The notes below the pieces were generated by a model, which was not told the DNA's origin, ran no database searches, and worked only from the letters and a program-made list of their open reading frames with translations. From Altibacter sp. (GTDB lineage Bacteria > Bacteroidota > Bacteroidia > Flavobacteriales > Flavobacteriaceae): a stretch of DNA of 64,000 bases. The first letter of the stretch is position 1, and each line of letters opens with the position of its first letter. This document shows positions 18,866-27,621 of the stretch, piece after piece. Position numbers and translations under genes: made by a program. The stretch covers positions 1-64,000 of the forward strand of contig NZ_JAIOHK010000059.1 in assembly GCF_019913785.1 (NCBI RefSeq), given 5' to 3'.

Positions 18866-20773
18866 TTAGATCGAATTTTCTATAATTTCCTGAACCACTT
18901 CAGGATTTAGTAATGTACTGGTATCACCAAGGCTTTCGGTTTCTCCACCTGCGATCTTCCGCAGGATGCGTCTCATAATTTTCCCGCTTCGGGTCTTAGG
19001 AAGACCATTGGTAAATTGGATCTTCTCTAGTTTGGCAATTGGGCCAATGTGTTCAGTAATAATCTGATTGATTTCCTTCCGAAGATTTTCATGATTCCGT
19101 TGCTCTCCCACTTCCTTTAGGATCACATACCCATATAGTGCATTGCCTTTTACATCGTGCGGGAATCCCACAACAGCGCTCTCGGCCACGGCTGGGTGTT
19201 CATTGATTGCATCCTCAATGGGTGCTGTCCCAAGATTATGGCCCGAAACAATAATCACATCGTCAACGCGACCGGTAATTCTATAATATCCCGTACTGTC
19301 CCGTAAAGCACCGTCGCCGGTAAAATAATTATTAGGAAAGGTCGAAAAATAGGTGTCTTTATACCGTTGATGGTCGCCCCAAATAGTACGGGCCATAGAG
19401 GGCCATGGAAATTTAATACACAGTCGCCCGTCCACTTGTTTTCCTGAAATTTCTTTACCGTTTTCGTCCATCAAGCAGGGTTGAATTCCCGGAAGGGGTA
19501 GTGTTGCGAAGGTAGGGATAGTAGGTGTTGAAAAAGGTATTGGCGAAATAAGAATCCCCCCTGTTTCGGTCTGCCACCACGTATCCACAATGGGACATTT
19601 CTTTTTGCCAATATTATCGTTGTACCAATGCCAGGCCTCTTCGTTTATGGGTTCGCCAACCGTGCCAAGAATTTTAAGAGAGGAAAGCTCGTGGTTTTCT
19701 ACAAAACGCAGTGATTCCTTGGCGATAGCTCGAATGGCCGTTGGGGCTGTATAGAATTGTGTTACTGCATGTTTTTCAACAATCTCCCAAAAGCGACCAT
19801 AATCGGGATAGGTAGGGACACCTTCAAATAGTACCGAAGTGGCTCCATTTGCCAACGGACCATAAAGAATATAGCTATGTCCCGTAATCCAACCAATATC
19901 GGCGGTACACCAATAAACGTCGTTTTCACGGTATTGAAACACATTTTTAAAGGTATAAGCAGTATAGACCATATAACCGGCCGTGGTGTGTACCATTCCT
20001 TTAGGTCGCCCCGTGGAACCGGACGTATATAAGATAAATAGAGGGTCTTCGGCATCCATGATCTCTGCCGGGCACATAGAGGAAGCGGCGTCCAGTAAGG
20101 GTTGTAACCATAAGTCTCTGTCTTTTTTAATGTTGACAGCACTGTCTATTCGTTTTGCAACTAAAACGCTGGCCACGCAGGGACAATTTTCCAAAGCCTC
20201 ATCGACGATTCCTTTGAGATCGATTGTTTTATTACCTCTGAAGGCACCATCACTAGTGACCACCATTTTGCATTCACTATCGTTAATCCTTGTCGCGAGT
20301 GCAGTTGCCGAAAATCCCGCAAATACGACAGAGTGAATCGCACCGATACGGGCACAGGCCAACACCGAAATAGCCAATTCGGGGATCATAGGAAGATAAA
20401 TACATACGCGATCGCCTTTTCGAATTCCTTTACTTTTTAAGACATTGGCAAACTTACACACCTGTTCATGTAATTGTTTGTAGGTAATATGTTGTGCGCT
20501 TTCCTCCGGGTTATTGGGCTCAAATAAGATGGCCGTTTTATTTGCCCGATTAGTGAGATGTCGATCAATACAATTTTCTGTAATGTTGAGCTTTGCTCCT
20601 TTAAACCAAGCTATTTCAGGTTTGGTGAAATCCCATGAGAGAACTTCAGTCCAGCGTTTTTGCCATACAAAATGTTCTTCGGCTATTTCTTCCCAAAAGG
20701 CCACAGGTTCGCGAACCGACTTTCGGTATACCTGAAAATACTCCTCTAAATTTTTGATATGATAATTGCTCAT
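18866..20773 (-). CDS. acs: Acetyl-CoA synthetase (AMP-forming)
   Basis: Acs activates acetate to acetyl-CoA through acetyl-AMP. The 635 residues include the adenylation core YTSGSTGRPKGMVHT, WWQTETGG, the hinge/lid segment YRITGRVDDVIIVSGH, and the C-terminal PKTRSGKIMRR, whose lysine is the usual acetylation site. The N-terminal WFKGAKLNITENCIDRHL block is typical of Acs rather than other acyl-CoA ligases. It lies 10 nt after a GNAT gene and probably shares the transcript; whether that GNAT acetylates Acs is unknown. Confidence 0.95.
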   Translation of the reverse strand: MSNYHIKNLEEYFQVYRKSVREPVAFWEEIAEEHFVWQKRWTEVLSWDFTKPEIAWFKGAKLNITENCIDRHLTNRANKTAILFEPNNPEESAQHITYKQLHEQVCKFANVLKSKGIRKGDRVCIYLPMIPELAISVLACARIGAIHSVVFAGFSATALATRINDSECKMVVTSDGAFRGNKTIDLKGIVDEALENCPCVASVLVAKRIDSAVNIKKDRDLWLQPLLDAASSMCPAEIMDAEDPLFILYTSGSTGRPKGMVHTTAGYMVYTAYTFKNVFQYRENDVYWCTADIGWITGHSYILYGPLANGATSVLFEGVPTYPDYGRFWEIVEKHAVTQFYTAPTAIRAIAKESLRFVENHELSSLKILGTVGEPINEEAWHWYNDNIGKKKCPIVDTWWQTETGGILISPIPFSTPTIPTFATLPLPGIQPCLMDENGKEISGKQVDGRLCIKFPWPSMARTIWGDHQRYKDTYFSTFPNNYFTGDGALRDSTGYYRITGRVDDVIIVSGHNLGTAPIEDAINEHPAVAESAVVGFPHDVKGNALYGYVILKEVGEQRNHENLRKEINQIITEHIGPIAKLEKIQFTNGLPKTRSGKIMRRILRKIAGGETESLGDTSTLLNPEVVQEIIENSI

Positions 20774-20783
20774 AAAGGGGCGT

Positions 20784-21326
20784 TTAATAGTTTCTTTTAT
20801 CTTCTTCTAAGATAGCATATTCAAAATTATCGGCCCAACCCGATGATAATGGGAGAATCTTTCGGCAGTGTCCTTCGCGGCTCATCCCCACTTTTTCCAG
20901 TATTTTAATAGAAGCTTCATTTTTTGTCGCTACTCCGGCTGTAATTCGGTGTAATTGTAGCGTTTCGAAGCCAAAACTAATTACTTTTTTGACGGTTTCG
21001 GTGGCATATCCATTTCCCCAAAATTTGGGTAATAGACTGTAATGAATTTCTGCTTTGCTATATTTTTTTGAAGAAAGGTGCATTCCAATTTCACCGATAA
21101 ACTCATCAGTGCTATTCAGTTTGATGGTCCAAGCATAAATAGAACGTTCCTTACGTTGTTGATCTTTTAAAATGGGCTGTAACAATTTTTGAGTTACAGA
21201 AAGCGTTTTTGGGATCCCAATGGTATTAAATGCTGCGACAGCGGGATGTTGATTCATGTTGTGAATGTGTTTGATATCTTCTGAAGTAATTTCAGTAAGG
21301 CATAAACGGTGTGTTTCCAAATTCAT
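20784..21326 (-). CDS. GNAT N-acetyltransferase (RimJ/RimL-like)
   Basis: 180 residues starting METHRLCLTEITSED after two residues, with the acetyl-CoA binding region PKFWGNGYATETVKKVISFGFETL, here split as PKFWGNGYATETV and KKVISFGFETL, and the IKILEKVGMSREG motif of the RimJ/RimL group. These enzymes acetylate protein N-termini or small molecules; the target is unknown. Its start overlaps the stop of the next GNAT gene by 4 nt and it is 10 nt upstream of acs. Confidence 0.85.
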   Translation of the reverse strand: MNLETHRLCLTEITSEDIKHIHNMNQHPAVAAFNTIGIPKTLSVTQKLLQPILKDQQRKERSIYAWTIKLNSTDEFIGEIGMHLSSKKYSKAEIHYSLLPKFWGNGYATETVKKVISFGFETLQLHRITAGVATKNEASIKILEKVGMSREGHCRKILPLSSGWADNFEYAILEEDKRNY

Positions 21327-21922
21327 AGTTTAATTGTTTCAGCCAGTGTATTTTTTACCGAAGCATACCATTCGTCCTTTAAGATGCTCAACACAATGCT
21401 GTCTCGTCTTCCCGAAGCACTTTTGCAATTGCTTCGCAAAATTCCTTCAACGGTACATCCAATACTTTTCATAGCGGCAATACTTCGTAGGTTTTTGGCA
21501 TCGGCCCGAAATTCTACGCGCTCCCAGCCCATGGTTTCAAATGCGAATTCAAGAAGCAAATATTTACAGTTTTTATTGAGACCGGTTCCTTGAAATTCAC
21601 TACCGTACCAGGTATATCCTAATTGCGCCGTATTGTGCTGCTCTTGAATATCATAAAATCGAGTACTGCCTACGTATTTGTGATGTCGTTTATCAAATAC
21701 GACAAAGGGATAAGCTGTTTTTTCTGTTCTTCCTTTTAGGGCTAATTCTAAGTATTTTTTTAAATTTTCCACACCATTGGCAGGTGTGAGTGAATAGTCC
21801 CATAGGTGGGGTTCATAAATGGAGTAAATACTTAATTGCTCTAGGTCTTCCATTTTTATAGGGCGGAGTTGTACGGCGTCATTTTCTAGAATATAGGTAG
21901 CGGTACTGTCGAAGTTTCCCAT
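21323..21922 (-). CDS. GNAT N-acetyltransferase
   Basis: 199 residues. The GNAT core is YTWYGSEFQGTGLNKNCKY followed by LLEFAFETMGWERVEFRAD and AAMKSIGCTVEGILR. It is a second member of the RimJ-like group, distinct from its neighbour and not a recent duplicate. It is the first gene of a GNAT-GNAT-acs operon, with a 4-nt overlap downstream. A near-match -7 box (CAAATTTG) lies about 68 nt upstream. Confidence 0.83.
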   Translation of the reverse strand: MGNFDSTATYILENDAVQLRPIKMEDLEQLSIYSIYEPHLWDYSLTPANGVENLKKYLELALKGRTEKTAYPFVVFDKRHHKYVGSTRFYDIQEQHNTAQLGYTWYGSEFQGTGLNKNCKYLLLEFAFETMGWERVEFRADAKNLRSIAAMKSIGCTVEGILRSNCKSASGRRDSIVLSILKDEWYASVKNTLAETIKL

Positions 21923-22157
21923 TGAATTTTATTAAAAAATGAAGTTACAATTAAATTTTTATAAATGTTTTCAGAAATAGTGCAAATTTGTAAAAGGCCC
22001 AAAAACAGATAGATACATGATTACAAATGATTACAAGTAACTATAATCGATAGTAAATACGTAACAACCGATTCGTATTTGGTTTGTGTTTCATATTTGC
22101 AGTGTTGAATCATCGTGGTTCAAAGTTCTTAACTGTTTAACATTAAAATTTTGTATT

Positions 22158-22493
22158 ATGAACACACTTAGAAACAAAGTACAGTTGATTGGAAATTTAG
22201 GAAATGACCCGGAAATTATCACCTTAGAATCCGGAAAGAAATTGGCCAAATTTAGTATCGCAACAAATGACACTTACAAAAATCAAAAAGGAGAACGCGT
22301 TACCGATACCCAATGGCATAACGTAGTGGCCTGGGGCAAGACCGCGGAAATTATTGAATCCTATGTCACCAAGGGAAAAGAAGTAGCCGTTGAAGGAAAA
22401 TTGGCGCATCGCTCTTACGATGACAAAGATGGCAACAAAAAATACATCACCGAAGTAGTATGTAGTGAGCTATTGCTTCTGGGAAGTAAGTAG
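22158..22493 (+). CDS. ssb: Single-stranded DNA-binding protein, tail-less
   Basis: A 111-residue OB-fold SSB: MNTLRNKVQLIGNLGNDPEI, then FSIATNDTY, TQWHNVVAWGKTAEI, and GKLAHRSYDDKDGNKKY. It ends at ELLLLGSK, right after the OB fold, with no disordered linker and no acidic C-terminal tip, which is the part of SSB that recruits repair and replication proteins. It may be a second, specialised SSB, with the main one elsewhere. The ORF extends upstream to a GTG at 22086 next to a near -7 box (CATATTTG), so the ATG at 22158 is preferred. Confidence 0.9.
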   Translation: MNTLRNKVQLIGNLGNDPEIITLESGKKLAKFSIATNDTYKNQKGERVTDTQWHNVVAWGKTAEIIESYVTKGKEVAVEGKLAHRSYDDKDGNKKYITEVVCSELLLLGSK

Positions 22494-22503
22494 TTGTCGA
22501 TAA

Positions 22504-22535
22504 AAAAAGGGGAGTTTTAACTCCCCTTTTTTTAT
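22504..22535. terminator. Bidirectional Rho-independent terminator
   Basis: An 11-bp perfect stem, AAAAAGGGGAG (22504-22514) with CTCCCCTTTTT (22521-22531), a 6-nt loop, with an A-run on one side and a T-run on the other. It lies between ssb (+) and the convergent Asp-box protein (-) and can serve both. Confidence 0.88.
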
Positions 22536-22561
22536 TTTTATCTCAAAGACATTGCATTTGA

Positions 22562-25168
22562 CTATCGTACCAAAAGCCTTTTTGTCACCTCAAAATTGTC
22601 CCCCTTCAATCGTATGAAATAGAGTCCTGACCTATATTCTGAAACATTAAAAGTAATCTTATGTTTTCCGGCGTTGAATTGACCTTCATACAAAGAGGCC
22701 ACCTTTTGCCCTAATAAAGAAAATACCGTAACAGAAACATTTCCGAGATCACTTTCAAGAAGCAGGTCCAAATAGACAAGTTCCGATGCCGGATTGGGAG
22801 ATAGTTTTATGTCTGATACCAAATCAAATTCGGCCACAGCCAAAGGATCGTTTACAAAAGACCTTTCCCAAATTCCATGTCCATGTGTTGCGATTCGCAA
22901 CTTTCTGTTTAAGGGCGAGACGTTTAAATCGTAGACCATGGTAGCCTCTGGCAAGGCTTCGGCAAACGACTCCCAGGATGCGCCTCCATCTTCCGAATAG
23001 TAAACACCCAGATCATTGCCTACGTAAAGATCACTAGAATTTAAAGGATCAATGGCAATAGTATTTGTGGGTATATCGGGAAGAATTCCATCAATGGCCG
23101 TCCAATTTACACCTCCATTAATCGATTTGAATACATGATCCGATCCGAATCCCGAGAATACGGCATACACGATATTATGATCGTTTGGATCTATCTCGAT
23201 GTCCTTGCATACACGATTTGGCAATCCGTTTAATACGGTAAAACTCTGTCCTCCATTGGTCGATTTCAGTATTTTAGGAGGTCCTCCCCACGTTCCGAAG
23301 GGATCTCCCACCGTAGCTACATACACCACATTTTCATTGAAGGGCGAAATAGCTATTTTCATAATTACGTTGCCTCCATCAACCGATTGATTCGCCGTAG
23401 GAGCCCACGTTGCCCCAATATCAGTCGACTTATATAGTATAGTGCCTCCGGCATACATCACATCTTGATTTGAAGGAGCTAGCTCATACGGAGCCGAAAA
23501 GGCCGTATAATCATTGGGCTCTAAGTTAGGGCCAATATTGAAAAAGGAATCACCTCCGTTTACTGATTTAACAATATTCAATCCCTGCCACGAACCAAAT
23601 ACTATGGAATCATCGTCTTGATGCACAGAAGCCGACATTCCGTCACCGCCAATGACTCGCCACCAAGAAGGTTCACCCTTATAAATATAAGAGGCATTGT
23701 CCTGTGCTCCACCCATACAATAATTTGGATCTTGTGCCGAACTTGCCATATCGGCGTAAAATTGGGTGGTTTGAAGTCCTCCATTCAATGTGGTATATGG
23801 AATTTCTCCATCCTCCGACACAAACACACCGCCATCTGAAGCCATATAGACCTTGTTATTTAGTGGGTGATAATAAACTGCGTGAATGTCTGAATGCACA
23901 TAATTTGGGAGTCCTTCCGGCTCAGTAACCAAAATTTGTCCCATGGACCAGGAGTTTGCTGTTTTTGCTAAGAAGTTTAATCCTGTGTCAGTAGACTTCC
24001 AACCTGAAATACCAACATATAGCATTTCATTTTGATTCATTGGATTCACTGCAATGTCATGAGAATACCAACCCTGATATTGAGCAATATTTTGATCATT
24101 TATTTTGGCCCAATTGACACCTCCATTGCTCGATTTGTATAAACCAGCCGGCGTAGTAGGATCTGTATTAAACCATCCTACCTGAATAGAAGCATAAATT
24201 GTATTGGTGTTTGAAGGATCAATTTCAAGTTTTGCATTACCGGACCAAGCTGCAATTAATCCTGGATCTAACAATTCGTTAAAAGAATTTCCTCCATCGG
24301 TCGATTTAAAAATACCGCATAGGTTAGGATCCAGTGCATTGTTAAAATTACCTTGTGTAACGTAGAGTGTATTTCCATTCGAAGGATCAATTTCTATATC
24401 AATACAATTCAACTCATTGAAAACCAAAGACCAGTTGTCACCACCATTGGTGCTTCGATAAACACCATCTGTGGCAGCTGCAAACATAATTTGTGAATTC
24501 TGCGGATGGATAACGATATCTTGGACTCCTTTGATTTCGTTCTCATCAAAGACCAGTACATGAGACCAATTAGCACCTCCATCGGTTGATTTGAGGATAC
24601 CAATACCATAGGTTCCTCGAGTGAGACGCACCGTAGTTCCCGGTTCGGCAAAACCAATTCCGTAGGTCTCACCGGTTCCAATAACGATTGTATTTGGAAT
24701 GTTTTGATCTATAGCTATAGCTGCAACACCCAGCACCGGAAATCCGGTTGGCACATACTCCCATGCATTTTGACCCAATCCTTGACTATTGGTTCTCCAC
24801 AATCCACCACTAGCAGATCCGGCGTAAATAATATTTTCATCGGTAGGGTGAAAGGCTAAACATAGCATCCTTCCTCCAATATTTATAGGTCCCAATGATT
24901 CCCATTCGCCTATTACAGATTCTTGCGAATCGAAGATAATTTTGTTTTCATTATAAGCTTCCAAATATTTTGAGGTTGGGACATAATTATTGGGATAAGC
25001 TCTTTCGAAAGACCACGCATCTAAACTTTGACCCGCTCCTGAAGTTTTAACTTCTGATGCCTCAACCTTCGTTTCAATCTGTGACTTATTGTCTTGCTTA
25101 AAAAGCAGACTTACAGCAAAAACAATACAAATTAATCCGACAATGGAGGGTAAAACTTTATTTTTCAT
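22562..25168 (-). CDS. T9SS-exported Asp-box (sialidase/VPS10-like) beta-propeller protein
   Basis: 868 residues from the ATG at 25168 (MKNKVLPSIVGLICIVFAVSLL, split MKNKVLPSIVG / LICIVFAVSLL, a signal sequence). The body contains many Asp-box turns (STDGGANWSH, STNGGDNWS, SINGGVNWT, SEDGGASWES) like VPS10 and BNR propellers. The end is a type A sorting domain (LSPNPASELVYLDLLLE to YFIRLKGDNFEVTKRLLVR), so it is expected at the cell surface. Asp-box folds occur in glycosidases, peptide-binding receptors and adhesins; no catalytic residues were identified. A 22-codon upstream extension in frame lacks signal-peptide features and was dropped. Confidence 0.83.
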   Translation of the reverse strand: MKNKVLPSIVGLICIVFAVSLLFKQDNKSQIETKVEASEVKTSGAGQSLDAWSFERAYPNNYVPTSKYLEAYNENKIIFDSQESVIGEWESLGPINIGGRMLCLAFHPTDENIIYAGSASGGLWRTNSQGLGQNAWEYVPTGFPVLGVAAIAIDQNIPNTIVIGTGETYGIGFAEPGTTVRLTRGTYGIGILKSTDGGANWSHVLVFDENEIKGVQDIVIHPQNSQIMFAAATDGVYRSTNGGDNWSLVFNELNCIDIEIDPSNGNTLYVTQGNFNNALDPNLCGIFKSTDGGNSFNELLDPGLIAAWSGNAKLEIDPSNTNTIYASIQVGWFNTDPTTPAGLYKSSNGGVNWAKINDQNIAQYQGWYSHDIAVNPMNQNEMLYVGISGWKSTDTGLNFLAKTANSWSMGQILVTEPEGLPNYVHSDIHAVYYHPLNNKVYMASDGGVFVSEDGEIPYTTLNGGLQTTQFYADMASSAQDPNYCMGGAQDNASYIYKGEPSWWRVIGGDGMSASVHQDDDSIVFGSWQGLNIVKSVNGGDSFFNIGPNLEPNDYTAFSAPYELAPSNQDVMYAGGTILYKSTDIGATWAPTANQSVDGGNVIMKIAISPFNENVVYVATVGDPFGTWGGPPKILKSTNGGQSFTVLNGLPNRVCKDIEIDPNDHNIVYAVFSGFGSDHVFKSINGGVNWTAIDGILPDIPTNTIAIDPLNSSDLYVGNDLGVYYSEDGGASWESFAEALPEATMVYDLNVSPLNRKLRIATHGHGIWERSFVNDPLAVAEFDLVSDIKLSPNPASELVYLDLLLESDLGNVSVTVFSLLGQKVASLYEGQFNAGKHKITFNVSEYRSGLYFIRLKGDNFEVTKRLLVR

Positions 25169-25320
25169 AGTGGGCTGATTAAAAATAGATCGTATTAAAT
25201 GGAAAATAGGAATCGAAATATATCGAAAGTTCATTAATCTAATTCGTTTATACGATAATCCCGATAATCATTTCCATATTGTGAAATACGAAATCGATTG
25301 GGAATCAATAATTTAACATA

Positions 25321-25791
25321 TTAAACTCCCGCCACTTCAAAATAGCCATAAGCAAACTCCAGCGATTCAATGAGCATCTCATTGTTCATTGAGTTTAAAT
25401 CGGCAACAGCCCATTTTACTGGCCAGGCATTGACAAATTTCCAGACCATTACAGGCAAACCATTTTCATTCAGCAGGGAGACGATAATTGTTTTAGGTTC
25501 AATTTGGTTTGTAAGATTCCCACTCAGGGCATCCATACACCAGACAGCCAGTTCCGAATTATTAGGGACCATCCCTCTCTTTAAAATGAGATTCGAGTGT
25601 TTTACAGAGGTAGGAATTCTATGTTTAAAACTATTGTTCCCACCTTCTGTTATTTCCTCTGTATCCATCTCCATGGAAATCCCGGATACTTCCTGAAAGG
25701 AAACCGTATTGTCTTGTGACCCTAATTGCACTGAAAAGTAGAACTTTGGTACAGGCCAAGTAGCGTCTTGTTTTGAACCATCATCTGCCAT
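25321..25791 (-). CDS. Contractile tail tube protein (gp19/Afp1-like)
   Basis: 156 residues: WPVPKFYFSVQLGSQDN, then VSFQEVSGISMEMDTEEIT and a C-terminal LIESLEFAYGYFEV. This is the T4-gp19-like tube fold of contractile tails, tailocins and extracellular injection systems (Afp1/Pvc1, also T6SS-iii). It forms the inner tube that the sheath drives into a target. It lies 30 nt after the sheath gene in the same direction. No second tube gene, spike, baseplate or AAA ATPase gene is in the window. Confidence 0.87.
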   Translation of the reverse strand: MADDGSKQDATWPVPKFYFSVQLGSQDNTVSFQEVSGISMEMDTEEITEGGNNSFKHRIPTSVKHSNLILKRGMVPNNSELAVWCMDALSGNLTNQIEPKTIIVSLLNENGLPVMVWKFVNAWPVKWAVADLNSMNNEMLIESLEFAYGYFEVAGV

Positions 25792-25821
25792 GATTTTTAG
25801 TTTTTAATAGTAATATCGTAT

Positions 25822-27327
25822 TTATGTTCTTTGCATTTGCTGTTCAAAAGAGATAACTATGAATTCAGCAGGACGCGACAAAGCAACTGCTAATGATATT
25901 CGCATTATACCGTTTGTGATGTCCTGAACTGTCATTGTTGTGCCTAATCCAACAGAGACTGAAAAGGCATCTGCCGGCTTTGGCCCTACCAGACCACCTT
26001 GTCGCCATAGGCCGGTTAAAAAATTTTCAATCATACTTTGCACCTGAGTCCATGTATTGGCGTCGTTACTAGCAAATACATAGGCTTTGCACGCATCTTT
26101 AACCGATTGTTCAATATAAATAAGCGATCTGCGGACATTAATATACCTAAAATCGTTGGAGTTGCCATCAAGTGTTCTGGCACCCCAAACAAGGGTCCCA
26201 TGGCCGGGAAAAGTTCTTATGGCACAAACCGACTTTCCATTTATGGGTACATTCAAATCTTGTTGCGTATCGTGATCTATGTTTACTGCGGGCTTGACCA
26301 CACTTTGGACGGCCACATTGGCGGGTGCCTTCCAAACGCCCTCGTTGTTATCTACAGCCGTGTAAATTCCTGCCATAGCGGCACTAGGAGGTAACAGGTT
26401 CAACTTTTTCTGAATTACCTCCAAAACCAATTTATAAGTAGCACTTTGATTTGATAAGACGACATGTGCCTCGTTTCTTGAAGTTTCTTGAGCACCGGTG
26501 TTTGTCAAATTAGCTATCAAAATAGCCATTCCGGATTCTTGGTTCAACGCTGAGACCGGAAATTCCTGGTTCAATAAATCGATTAATACACTTAAGGCTG
26601 ATTCTGTGAGATGGTCATATGAAATATCAGAAAACTGATAGATCGATGTATGTAGCCAGGGATAATAGGCCGCTGCATAGCTGTTACTGCTTGACATAAT
26701 TCCGCCCACACCATTCCTAAACGAATCAATACAATTCGGGTTTTGTTGAAGATCTTCAAATCCATTTGGGATGTCTAAAATGGACACCTTATCCTTCGTC
26801 TCAGCGCAGTGATTGATCATTTTATTTGCAATATCATAGGCGCTCTGGTCATCAAAAATAACGGCATCCGGGATTACTAGTGCAGTTGGTTCCGTTTCAT
26901 TTTTGAGAAGATCTATGGCATTGGTAAACTTTGTTTTGTCTAAAAGAGAGGTATAATCGCCAATACTCATCACAAAACAATCGGTACCACCATTTGCGTA
27001 GAATAATTTCATAGCCGCATGCAATTTGAACAAAGCTGTGGTTGGATTCAAATTATAACCTTGCGAATTGGCTGTCGTAAAATCCGGATCTGTTGTAGTG
27101 GAAACTATATCGAATTTTGTCCGAGGCGGATCTTCGCCAAAAACAGTTAGAAAATCTGTAAGGGAGGAAAGTCTGAAGGCCATGTTTAAGAGGCTAGTTC
27201 CGTTGTGCGAAGTGTTTTGGGTATATCCAATGAACACAGGAACAGCAGTTGGAATAGGCACTACCGAATTCCCAAAAGCATCCAGCTCTTGAATATATAC
27301 ACCCGGTGTTTTCATTTTAGCCGACAT
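25822..27327 (-). CDS. Contractile tail sheath protein
   Basis: 501 residues. The N-terminus KTPGVYIQELDAFGNSVVPI, then VPVFIGYT, and the C-terminal FRYINVRRSLIYIEQSVKD and LSRPAEFIVISFEQQMQ are hallmarks of tail sheath proteins of phage tails, R-type particles and extracellular contractile injection systems. Sheath subunits wrap the tube and contract to push it out. The region from about 120 to 330 is more variable, as in Afp/PVC sheaths. Start: ATG at 27327 (MSAKMKTPGV). It is followed by the tube gene. No structural phage genes or integrase are nearby. Confidence 0.9.
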   Translation of the reverse strand: MSAKMKTPGVYIQELDAFGNSVVPIPTAVPVFIGYTQNTSHNGTSLLNMAFRLSSLTDFLTVFGEDPPRTKFDIVSTTTDPDFTTANSQGYNLNPTTALFKLHAAMKLFYANGGTDCFVMSIGDYTSLLDKTKFTNAIDLLKNETEPTALVIPDAVIFDDQSAYDIANKMINHCAETKDKVSILDIPNGFEDLQQNPNCIDSFRNGVGGIMSSSNSYAAAYYPWLHTSIYQFSDISYDHLTESALSVLIDLLNQEFPVSALNQESGMAILIANLTNTGAQETSRNEAHVVLSNQSATYKLVLEVIQKKLNLLPPSAAMAGIYTAVDNNEGVWKAPANVAVQSVVKPAVNIDHDTQQDLNVPINGKSVCAIRTFPGHGTLVWGARTLDGNSNDFRYINVRRSLIYIEQSVKDACKAYVFASNDANTWTQVQSMIENFLTGLWRQGGLVGPKPADAFSVSVGLGTTMTVQDITNGIMRISLAVALSRPAEFIVISFEQQMQRT

Positions 27328-27396
27328 ATTTTTGATTTAAGTTAGACATATATGATAATTTTCAAGCTGCTTGTCACTGCAATCTCCAACCATTTA

Positions 27397-27471
27397 TAAA
27401 ATTCTATATTCCTTTCTTGTCTCTATTGGACTTTAATTAAATAGCTAAGCAAACCACAATATAGAATTTTA
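27397..27471. repeat. 14-bp perfect inverted repeat upstream of the sheath gene
   Basis: TAAAATTCTATATT (27397-27410) and AATATAGAATTTTA (27458-27471) are exact reverse complements separated by 47 bp. It lies 70 bp upstream of the sheath ATG, between it and metG. It could be an operator, a long-loop hairpin or the remnant of a small element. There is no T-tract typical of a terminator. Confidence 0.5.
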
Positions 27472-27621
27472 GGAAATAGGAATAACACTAAAGACACTAC
27501 AATCCAATAGGTGCTTATGCGTAATTCATTCGAAATTACTTATAAACTTAGTTTACTATTAATAGGTAACTACTTATTTGGATTCTCAGAAGTATTAAAA
27601 AAAGAAACGATGGAGGGAGGA

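Noticed and set aside
22562-25168. Sialidase enzyme
   Set aside because: Asp-boxes alone do not prove sialidase; the Arg triad and catalytic Tyr/Glu were not identified.
25321-27327. Prophage
   Set aside because: Only sheath and tube genes are present; there is no integrase, capsid, portal, terminase, lysis gene or attachment site.
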